12,608 bases of DNA from an uncultured Lachnospiraceae bacterium. Lineage in GTDB: Bacteria; Bacillota; Clostridia; Lachnospirales; Lachnospiraceae. The translations under genes and the position numbers were made by a program. How positions within the stretch are numbered: the stretch's first letter is position 1; each line of letters begins with the position of its first letter. Location: assembly GCA_910586605.1 (NCBI GenBank), contig CAJUJR010000081.1, positions 1 through 12,608 on the forward strand, in the 5' to 3' direction. Below the pieces are notes generated by a model. It did no database searches and was not told the DNA's origin. It saw nothing but the letters and a program-made list of their open reading frames with translations. This document shows, piece after piece, positions 6,466 through 11,298 of the stretch.

Positions 6466-6836
6466 GTTGTTAATTGGGCTACCCCATCCAGGGTAGCCTT
6501 TTTTGATGAACGGATTGATACAATTATTTTGTGGGGAAGGCAGACAAGGGTTTCGCCTTGGCGCGAAATTGCCTTTTGGTGTACGCAAAGTTTATCAGGG
6601 CAGTCTGCCTTTGTAATATTGGCAGAGCCATTCTTAATTTCCAGTTTATTTATTCCGGCTTTGGTCTTTATTGTATAAGAAGTATCCGTATTTAATGGTA
6701 ATGTTTTAATGACTGCTCCGTCCGCCGCTATTTCAATGATGTCGCCGCCTTTTGTGCCAAACAGGCGGATGGCGGCAAAAACCAATAGAGCAGCCACGAA
6801 AATTCCGGCAATGAGCAGTAGGTCGTTTCGTTTCAT
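6456..6836 (-). CDS. NusG domain II-containing membrane-anchored protein
   Basis: A 126-residue protein with one N-terminal membrane helix (LLLIAGIFVAALLVFAAI, 6-23) followed by an outside beta-sandwich. The family signature DCPDKLCVHQKAISRQGE and CLPHKIIVSI is complete (about 78-109), including the two Cys of the CPDKxC motif and a third in VCLPHK. This is the PF07009-type NusG_II family, often found near FMN-binding or prenyl-synthase genes; its function is unknown and despite the name it is not a transcription factor. The start is fixed by AAAGGGGGAT (6841-6850). Its last 17 codons run through the terminator of the convergent FliD-like gene, and the two coding regions overlap by 10 bases. 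Confidence 0.9.
   Translation of the reverse strand: MKRNDLLLIAGIFVAALLVFAAIRLFGTKGGDIIEIAADGAVIKTLPLNTDTSYTIKTKAGINKLEIKNGSANITKADCPDKLCVHQKAISRQGETLVCLPHKIIVSIRSSKKATLDGVAQLTTQQ
6477..6504 (+). terminator. Terminator of the FliD-like gene, inside an opposing coding region
   Basis: GGCTACCC (6477-6484), a 6-base loop and GGGTAGCC (6491-6498) are followed by six Ts. On the minus strand the same bases encode KKATLDGVAQ near the C-terminus of the NusG_II protein, so the hairpin and the protein end share sequence. Confidence 0.9.
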
Positions 6837-6877
6837 GGAAATCCCCCTTTTAAAAAGATATATAATGGCTAAAGAAT

Positions 6878-6907
6878 AGTATAATTCTTTTGAGTGCTTT
6901 TTGGCAA
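6878..6907 (-). promoter_or_regulatory. Sigma-A promoter of the NusG_II gene
   Basis: On the minus strand TTGCCA (6907-6902), an 18-base spacer and TATACT (6883-6878) lie about 40 bases upstream of the ATG. It diverges from the rpmG promoter. Confidence 0.75.
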
Positions 6908-6928
6908 GAAAAATCCACTTTTTTCTTG
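6905..6928. promoter_or_regulatory. 9-bp inverted repeat between divergent promoters
   Basis: CAAGAAAAA (6905-6913) and TTTTTCTTG (6920-6928) are perfect inverted arms with a 6-base gap. They overlap the -35 elements of both divergent promoters. This could be a shared operator or an accident of A/T-rich sequence. Confidence 0.35.
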
Positions 6929-6954
6929 ACGTAAGGCTTGCGACATGGTATAGT
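6926..6954 (+). promoter_or_regulatory. Main promoter of the rpmG-secE-nusG-rplK-rplA cluster
   Basis: TTGACG (6926-6931), a 17-base spacer and TATAGT (6949-6954) form a near-consensus vegetative promoter. It is the only strong one I find upstream of rpmG. Confidence 0.85.
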
Positions 6955-6960
6955 ATATGG

Positions 6961-7112
6961 GCGATGTAACAGTCTTTTTTTTATGCCCAAATTTTCTTTG
7001 GGAAAGGACAGGCCTGCACGGTTCCGGCAGTAAGGGGACTTGCCCTGTATCCAGGGCTGGGTATGGTTTGGCAGTTGTGAAAGCAGAATATTAGAATGGA
7101 GGTAACAAAGTC
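6961..7112 (+). other. Structured, GC-rich 5' leader of the rpmG operon
   Basis: About 150 bases of untranslated leader contain three consecutive hairpins: CCCAAA/TTTGGG (6986-6991/6997-7002), CTGC-a-CG/CG-GCAG (7014-7020/7025-7030) and GCCCTG-TATC-CAGGGC (7042-7057). There is no T-tract after any hairpin, so no attenuator is evident. The role is unknown; processing or protein binding is possible. No tRNA is present. Confidence 0.45.
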
Positions 7113-7262
7113 GTGAGAGTAAAAATTACTTTAGCTTGTACAGAGTGCAAACAGCGCAATTATGATACGACCAAGGAAAAAAGAAACCATCCGGATAGAA
7201 TGGAAACAAAGAAGTATTGCAGATTCTGTAGAAGACACACATTACACAAGGAAACAAAATAG
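7113..7262 (+). CDS. rpmG: Ribosomal protein L33, zinc-ribbon type
   Basis: A 49-residue large-subunit protein starting at GTG, with GGAGG ten bases upstream (7098-7102). MRVKITLACTEC then NYDTTKEKRNHPDRMETKKYCRFCRRHTLHKETK is the classic L33 sequence. Cys9, Cys12, Cys36 and Cys39 make it the zinc-binding (C+) form. It opens the transcript that continues into secE and nusG, the usual Firmicutes order. The tRNA-Trp gene often found between rpmG and secE in this group is absent: the 64-base gap holds only the secE Shine-Dalgarno. Confidence 0.97.
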   Translation: MRVKITLACTECKQRNYDTTKEKRNHPDRMETKKYCRFCRRHTLHKETK

Positions 7263-7326
7263 GAAGCCGCCTGTTTTGGCATGTTTCCAGGATTGTTTCC
7301 ATGTTAGCAGGAAAGGAATGTGAGAT

Positions 7327-7590
7327 ATGGGAGATTCTGAAATTAAAAAGGATGCAGAGAACCAGAACGAACTACAGAAGTCAGAAAAGAACACAAAAAC
7401 AGATAAGAAGAACGGCAGTTTCTTTAAGGCATTAAAGACAGAGTTTAAACGCATTGTCTGGCCAGATAAGGATACCATTGTAAAAGAAACTACAGCAGTT
7501 GTCGTTGTGACGGTAATTTTAGGCGTAATCATTGCCCTGCTTGATTTTGTGATTAAAACGGGGCTTGATAAGATTATTCAGATAGGATAA
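7327..7590 (+). CDS. secE: Preprotein translocase subunit SecE
   Basis: An 87-residue single-span subunit of the SecYEG channel in the plasma membrane. The N-terminal 30 residues are charged and low-complexity (Lys/Glu/Asn rich), longer than in the shortest SecE proteins. The conserved amphipathic segment FFKALKTEFKRIVWPDKDTIVKET (33-56) carries the family's E-x-K-x-x-x-WP motif. One membrane helix (AVVVVTVILGVIIALLDFVI) follows. AGGAAAGGA (7309-7317) is the Shine-Dalgarno. It lies between rpmG and nusG, the near-universal bacterial arrangement. Confidence 0.97.
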   Translation: MGDSEIKKDAENQNELQKSEKNTKTDKKNGSFFKALKTEFKRIVWPDKDTIVKETTAVVVVTVILGVIIALLDFVIKTGLDKIIQIG

Positions 7591-7603
7591 GGGTGATAGG
7601 CTT

Positions 7604-8125
7604 ATGGCAGATGCAGAAGCACACTGGTATGTAGCTCATACTTATTCAGGGTATGAGAATAAGGTTAAGATGGATATCGAAAAGACAATTGAAAACCGTA
7701 ATCTTCAGGATCAGATTTTAGAGGTATCTGTCCCTATGTTGAATGTAGTTGAAGAAAAGAGCGATGCTAAAAAAACCGTTCAAAAGAAGATGTTTCCGGC
7801 ATATGTTTTAATCAGGATGATTATGAATGATGATACATGGTATGTCGTCCGCAATACACGGGGTGTCACAGGTTTTGTCGGGCCTGGTTCAAAGCCGGTT
7901 CCTCTGACAGATGATGAGATGGAGAGCATGGGGCTGAAAGTGGATGCACCAAATGTTCCGTTCAATATTGGGGATTTGGTAGTGGTAAAATCTGGTGTCT
8001 GGGAAGACACAACAGGCATTGTGCGCCAGATTGACCATCAAAACAGGACCGTTACCATTAATATTGACATGTTTGGACGTGAAACACCTGTGGAAATCAG
8101 TTTTAATGATGTTGAGACGGTATAG
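7604..8125 (+). CDS. nusG: Transcription termination/antitermination factor NusG
   Basis: A 173-residue protein that binds RNA polymerase and links it to pausing, Rho or ribosomes. The N-terminal NGN domain (about 6-105) starts WYVAHTYSGYENKVK and contains KKMFPAYVLIRMIMNDDTWYVVRNTRGVTGFVG. A linker leads to the C-terminal KOW domain (about 119-173) with NIGDLVVVKSGVWEDTTGIV and MFGRETPVEISFNDVE, all typical. It begins 13 bases after secE with AAGGGTGATAGG upstream. No insert or truncation is seen. It is unrelated in function to the NusG_II protein at 6456-6836 despite the shared domain name. Confidence 0.98.
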   Translation: MADAEAHWYVAHTYSGYENKVKMDIEKTIENRNLQDQILEVSVPMLNVVEEKSDAKKTVQKKMFPAYVLIRMIMNDDTWYVVRNTRGVTGFVGPGSKPVPLTDDEMESMGLKVDAPNVPFNIGDLVVVKSGVWEDTTGIVRQIDHQNRTVTINIDMFGRETPVEISFNDVETV

Positions 8126-8134
8126 TTCGGAAGT

Positions 8135-8222
8135 GTTCTAATCCAATGCCCATATAGGTTTATGGGTTAGGTTTAGCGTACATCTGCCAGAAATACAGAT
8201 ATTGTCTGGCTTGTTATGTGCG
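8135..8222 (+). promoter_or_regulatory. Structured leader between nusG and rplK
   Basis: The 139-base gap holds two hairpins. CCCATA/TATGGG (8149-8154/8161-8166) has possible outer pairing CTAATCC/GGTTTAG. The second is two-part: CGTACAT/ATGTGCG (8177-8183/8216-8222, one G-U) enclosing GCCAGA/TCTGGC (8186-8191/8205-8210). Such leaders ahead of rplK commonly mediate feedback by ribosomal protein L1, but I cannot match the L1 motif here with certainty. The rplK Shine-Dalgarno (AGGAGG, 8250-8255) follows. Confidence 0.45.
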
Positions 8223-8264
8223 TGGGGATTAAAATCTTGCAAAATTTACAGGAGGTAAAAGAAA

Positions 8265-8690
8265 ATGGCTAAAAAAGTCGAAGGATATATTAAATTACAG
8301 ATTCCTGCTGCAAAGGCGACACCAGCGCCACCAGTTGGTCCAGCCCTTGGTCAGCATGGGGTAAATATTGTTCAGTTTACAAAGGAGTTTAACGCTAAGA
8401 CAGCCGGACAGGAAGGTATGATTATCCCGGTAGTAATTACTGTTTACCAGGATAAGAGTTTTAGCTTTATTACAAAGACTCCGCCAGCAGCAGTGCTGAT
8501 TAAAAAGGCATGTAATATCCAGTCTGGTTCAGGTGTTCCGAACAGGACAAAGGTTGCTAAGATTACAAAAGCCCAGATTCAGGAAATTGCAGAAACAAAG
8601 ATGCCTGATTTGAATGCTGCTTCCCTTGAGGCTGCTATGAGCATGATAGAAGGCACTGCACGCAGCATGGGTGTTTCCGTAGAGGGTTAA
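8265..8690 (+). CDS. rplK: Ribosomal protein L11
   Basis: A 141-residue protein of the GTPase-associated stalk base of the 50S subunit. The N-terminal domain has the conserved proline-rich stretch PAPPVGPALGQHGVNIVQF (21-39), the target region of thiopeptide antibiotics. The C-terminal rRNA-binding domain includes KTPPAAVLIKKA and ends IEGTARSMGVSVEG, the L11 signature. Length is standard. It begins with GGAGG nine bases upstream, shares a transcript with rplA and follows nusG as in most bacteria. Confidence 0.98.
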   Translation: MAKKVEGYIKLQIPAAKATPAPPVGPALGQHGVNIVQFTKEFNAKTAGQEGMIIPVVITVYQDKSFSFITKTPPAAVLIKKACNIQSGSGVPNRTKVAKITKAQIQEIAETKMPDLNAASLEAAMSMIEGTARSMGVSVEG

Positions 8691-8750
8691 TATAGGAAAA
8701 GCACAATTCAAAGAAACAGACGCATAAAAAGGACTTGTTATGGAATTGGA

Positions 8751-8810
8751 CGATGTGGGAGGCGACACGGAAAGGTGTCTGGAAAACCCGCCGTTACTAC
8801 CACTAGGAGG
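8751..8810 (+). promoter_or_regulatory. Putative L1-binding autoregulatory leader before rplA
   Basis: The 128-base rplK-rplA gap ends in a foldable element. GTGGGAGG (8755-8762) can pair its GTGG with CCAC (8800-8803), enclosing GGCG/CGCC (8761-8764/8789-8792) and GACAC/GTGTC (8764-8768/8775-8779, loop GGAAAG). CCAC lies just before the AGGAGG Shine-Dalgarno (8805-8810). The GTGGGAGG...CCAC-SD layout is what I remember of Firmicutes L1 leaders. The proposal that free L1 binds here and reduces translation is inference from the family. Confidence 0.55.
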
Positions 8811-8818
8811 TTATTAAT

Positions 8819-9511
8819 ATGAAAAGAGGAAAGAAGTACGTAGAGGCTGCAAAATTGGTCGACAGGACAATGCAGTATGAAGTTTCGGAAGCAATCAGCC
8901 TGGTTAAGAAGGCTGCAACAGCAAAGTTTGACGAGACAGTAGAAGCGCACATCAGGCTTGGCGTAGATGGACGTCATGCTGACCAGCAGGTTCGTGGCGC
9001 TGTTGTATTGCCAAATGGAACTGGTAAAAAAGTTAGGGTACTTGTATTTGCAAAAGGTGAGAAGGTTGATGAAGCTTTGGCAGCAGGCGCTGATTATGCA
9101 GGCGGCGAGGAACTGATTCCAAAGATTCAGAACGATGGCTGGTTTGAGTTTGATGTTGTCGTTGCAACACCTGATATGATGGGCGTTGTCGGCCGTCTTG
9201 GACGTGTACTTGGACCAAAGGGCTTAATGCCGAACCCAAAAGCAGGTACTGTAACAATGGACGTAACAAAGGCTGTTAATGATATTAAGGCAGGTAAGAT
9301 TGAATATAGGCTGGATAAGGCCAATATCATCCATGTGCCTGTTGGCAAGGTTTCCTTTACAGACGAGCAGTTAGTGCAGAATATTGAAGCGTTAATTGCC
9401 GCTATTACAAAGGCGAAGCCATCAGCAGCGAAAGGCCAGTATTACAGGAGCGTATCTGTTTCTAGTACGATGGGGCCTGGCGTAAAGCTGAATACAGCAA
9501 GATTTGTATAG
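8819..9511 (+). CDS. rplA: Ribosomal protein L1
   Basis: A 230-residue protein of the L1 stalk, which binds 23S rRNA and commonly represses its own operon. It begins MKRGKKYVEAAKLVD and contains the signature GRLGRVLGPKGLMPNPKAGTV (about 125-145), the AVNDIKAGKIEYR strand and the C-terminal YYRSVSVSSTMGPGVKLN. Length and motifs are complete. AGGAGG at 8805-8810 sets the start. A terminator follows within 50 bases, so rplJ and rplL, the usual next genes, are not part of this transcript. Confidence 0.98.
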   Translation: MKRGKKYVEAAKLVDRTMQYEVSEAISLVKKAATAKFDETVEAHIRLGVDGRHADQQVRGAVVLPNGTGKKVRVLVFAKGEKVDEALAAGADYAGGEELIPKIQNDGWFEFDVVVATPDMMGVVGRLGRVLGPKGLMPNPKAGTVTMDVTKAVNDIKAGKIEYRLDKANIIHVPVGKVSFTDEQLVQNIEALIAAITKAKPSAAKGQYYRSVSVSSTMGPGVKLNTARFV

Positions 9512-9524
9512 AATGGACGTGAAT

Positions 9525-9591
9525 GTTACTGTGTATAGTAACATATGAATGTATTTATGGGCAGCCGTGATTTTTGCGGCTGCCTGTTTTT
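9525..9591 (+). terminator. Terminator of the nusG-rplA cluster
   Basis: A first small hairpin, GTTACT-gtgtat-AGTAAC (9525-9542), is followed by a strong one, GGCAGCCG (9560-9567) with CGGCTGCC (9577-9584). The second runs into TGTTTTT. The GTTACT arm resembles one end of repeat family 1, but it is too short to call a copy. Confidence 0.88.
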
Positions 9592-9618
9592 GATATGTTA
9601 GGAGATTGCGCTGATTTT

Positions 9619-9660
9619 AAGTGTGAAACACATTTTGCAAAAAGCAATTTTCAAACACGC
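9619..9660 (-). repeat. Dispersed repeat family 2, copy A
   Basis: On the minus strand it reads GCGTGTTTGAAAATTGC, TTTTTGCAAAATGTG and TTTCACACTT. It matches 10460-10501 on the plus strand with few differences and a small gap, so copies A and B form inverted repeats around the small FliD-like gene. It lacks the GGGAGATTTG block of copies B and C. Confidence 0.7.
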
Positions 9661-9687
9661 CCAAGAAAGGCTTCACAACCTTATATA

Positions 9688-9726
9688 GCCGCCTTATTGC
9701 CAAAAATCTGCAATAAGGCGGCTTTT
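9688..9726. terminator. Perfect 13-bp hairpin downstream of the small FliD-like gene
   Basis: GCCGCCTTATTGC (9688-9700) pairs fully with 9710-9722 over a 9-base loop. Four Ts follow on the plus strand, while the minus-strand tail is TATATAAGG. It lies about 40 bases beyond the stop of the leftward gene at 9763, and the plus-strand tail is the better one. It may end both transcripts; direction is uncertain. The remaining bases of 9592-9762 hold only repeat copy A. Confidence 0.65.
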
Positions 9727-9762
9727 AGAGATGATAAGTGATGTTAAAGATTAAAGTATATT

Positions 9763-10362
9763 TTATGCCTGATAATCTATTGCATTGGCTGTCATCACCG
9801 ACGTGGTTACTGGCGGGGTGACAGTAGTAGTTGATTGATTGGAAGAACCAGAACGCTGGATGGTTCTTGCTAACCGGTTAATCCTTGTTGCATGCTGGGC
9901 AACCGTACTGGTAAAATTGCTGGAAGAGGAAAAAATTTTACTTATTTTTGAGGCATCTGTTGATAACAGTGTAGAATCTTTTATAGTAAGTTTTCCAGAA
10001 GAAGAAACTTTTATCCCAATTTTTTCCAGTTCATCTTTATTTTCTTTCAGAAATTTCTTCAGCTTCTTCTCGGCACGTTCTACTTGTGGGGAAGAGGCTT
10101 TATCAGTACTGTCTATTAAATTATTATATGATTCTGTAAATACCTTTAGGCCATTATATATGCTTTTGCCATGCTTTGAATCATATTCTATGCTCCGTAG
10201 GCTGGTTGCTATCTTTTTTAATGCATTGGAATCTGCTTTCACAAGTTCATCGGTATCCAGCGTTGCCCGGCCAAATGATTTCCGTGCATTCCTGTTTGTA
10301 GAATAACAGTTGCGGAGCAGATAGTCATAGCTTGTAATGGATGTATTCAAAATGGATGCCAT
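9763..10362 (-). CDS. Small FliD-like protein, C-terminal-domain type
   Basis: A 199-residue protein starting at ATG with AAAGGGGG about six bases upstream. Residues 71-165 parallel the C-terminal part of FliD and of the protein at 5188-6465: FTESYNNLID (75-84) versus FVSSYNSLID, a charged coiled-coil stretch (ERAEKKLKKFLKENKDELEKIGIKV), SSGKLTIKDSTLL versus EEDGHMELDKSLA, and a terminal helix. The beta-rich middle of FliD is missing. The tail after residue 170 is Ser/Thr/Pro rich and disordered. There is no signal peptide. A sigma-28-type promoter precedes it, so it is probably expressed with late flagellar genes and exported the same way. Possible roles are an accessory cap, a junction piece or a secreted co-factor. 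Homology is by eye. Confidence 0.75.
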   Translation of the reverse strand: MASILNTSITSYDYLLRNCYSTNRNARKSFGRATLDTDELVKADSNALKKIATSLRSIEYDSKHGKSIYNGLKVFTESYNNLIDSTDKASSPQVERAEKKLKKFLKENKDELEKIGIKVSSSGKLTIKDSTLLSTDASKISKIFSSSSNFTSTVAQHATRINRLARTIQRSGSSNQSTTTVTPPVTTSVMTANAIDYQA

Positions 10363-10399
10363 AAAATTCCCCCTTTGTGGTTTAAGATACTCTATTTTA

Positions 10400-10426
10400 A
10401 TATCGGCAGAAAATTAGAAATACTTA
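10400..10426 (-). promoter_or_regulatory. Sigma-28 (SigD/FliA)-type promoter
   Basis: On the minus strand TAAG (10426-10423), a spacer of exactly 15 bases and GCCGATAT (10407-10400). The Firmicutes SigD consensus is TAAA-N15-GCCGATAT, so 11 of 12 positions match. The predicted start near 10392 leaves a leader of about 30 bases before the small FliD-like gene. This element drives flagellin, fliD and motility genes in relatives. Confidence 0.8.
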
Positions 10427-10427
10427 A

Positions 10428-10456
10428 TGGGAAATACACAGGTTTTGTGTTATACT
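10428..10456 (+). promoter_or_regulatory. Probable promoter of the two-component operon
   Basis: TATACT (10451-10456) is a good -10 element. The -35 17 bases upstream (TGGGAA) is poor. ACACA-ggttt-TGTGT (10436-10450) is an inverted repeat in the spacer and could be a regulator site. The predicted start falls at the left end of repeat copy B. Confidence 0.5.
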
Positions 10457-10459
10457 AGA

Positions 10460-10514
10460 GTGTGTTTGAAAATTCATTTTCACAAGATGTGCTTCACACT
10501 TTGTGGGAGATTTG
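10460..10514 (+). repeat. Dispersed repeat family 2, copy B, in the two-component leader
   Basis: GTGTGTTTGAAAATTC, CACAAGATGTGCTTCACAC and GGGAGATTTG occur in the same order as in copies A and C read on the minus strand. The element starts within a few bases of the predicted transcription start and would form most of the response regulator's 5' leader. A frame through it joins the regulator from 10462, but it has no Shine-Dalgarno. Confidence 0.7.
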
Positions 10515-10560
10515 CCAGCGGTTTCGCGGGATAGTTGGCTATCAGGTAAAGGGGGATTCT

Positions 10561-11259
10561 ATGGCATACAGGGTATTAATCATTGAAGATGATGAAGTGA
10601 TTGCAGAAATTGTAAAGGAAGCTTTGGAACGGTGGGGGTATCAAGCGGGCCTGATTCAGGATTTCAGAAATGTAACAGAAGAAGTAGCGCAGTTTCGGCC
10701 GGATTTAATTCTTTTAGACATTAATTTGCCGTTTTACAATGGTTTTTACTGGTGTAGGGAACTTCGTCAGTTTACGAAGGTTCCGGTTATTTTTCTGTCG
10801 TCTGCGGATGACAATATGAATATTGTCATGGCAATGGACATGGGAGGGGATGATTTTATTGCAAAGCCGTTTGATATTAATGTACTGTTGGCAAAAGTAA
10901 ATGCCGTAATCCGGCGTAGCTATGATTACCAAGGGAAGGTAAATGCGTTGAGCGTGGGGGACGTTGTACTGAACTTGGATGATGCTGCCGTTACATATCA
11001 GGGTGAAAAAATAGAACTTACCAATAATGAATATAAAATATTTAAGCTTTTAATGCAAAATAGAGGGAAAATGGTAAGCCGTGATGCAATTATGGCATGT
11101 TTATGGGAGAGTGAAGAGTTTGTGGATGACAATACGCTTACGGTAAATGTGGCGAGGATACGGAAAAAACTTAAGAATATTGGGATTGATGATATGATTA
11201 AAACAAAAAAAGGTGTTGGATATCTGATTGAAGAAGGCTTTGCGCACCAAAATGGGTAA
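10561..11259 (+). CDS. OmpR-family response regulator, BceR/GraR-like
   Basis: A 232-residue regulator. The start is the ATG at 10561, fixed by AAAGGGGGA (10548-10556). The receiver domain (1-115) has acidic residues EDD (9-11), phospho-acceptor Asp53 in LILLDINLP, Ser80-Ser81 and Lys102 in IAKPF. The wording NGFYWCRELRQFTKVPVIFLSSADDN is characteristic of Bce-type regulators, which usually control antimicrobial-peptide detoxification transporters. The C-terminal winged helix (about 130-228) includes LTNNEYKIFKLLMQNRGKMVSR, DNTLTVNVARIRKKL and TKKGVGYLIEE. The cognate kinase follows after about 40 bases. No Bce-type transporter operon is next to it within the window. Confidence 0.95.
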   Translation: MAYRVLIIEDDEVIAEIVKEALERWGYQAGLIQDFRNVTEEVAQFRPDLILLDINLPFYNGFYWCRELRQFTKVPVIFLSSADDNMNIVMAMDMGGDDFIAKPFDINVLLAKVNAVIRRSYDYQGKVNALSVGDVVLNLDDAAVTYQGEKIELTNNEYKIFKLLMQNRGKMVSRDAIMACLWESEEFVDDNTLTVNVARIRKKLKNIGIDDMIKTKKGVGYLIEEGFAHQNG

Positions 11260-11298
11260 TGTGGAGTATGTTGTTATATAATCTGGAAGGGGTTGCAG

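Noticed and set aside
7263..7326. tRNA-Trp gene expected between rpmG and secE in many Firmicutes
   Set aside because: The gap is only 64 bases and no cloverleaf or CCA-type acceptor can be formed.
7242..7532. Leftward ORF across rpmG/secE
   Set aside because: Shadow of secE; no Shine-Dalgarno or domain.
9839..10306. 155-codon rightward ORF across the small FliD-like gene
   Set aside because: It is the antisense of a gene with promoter, Shine-Dalgarno and recognisable domain; its translation is a hydrophobic Phe/Ser-rich shadow.
10462..10560. N-terminal extension of the response regulator from an upstream start
   Set aside because: It runs through repeat copy B, lacks a Shine-Dalgarno and is absent from the OmpR family; the ATG at 10561 has an excellent site.
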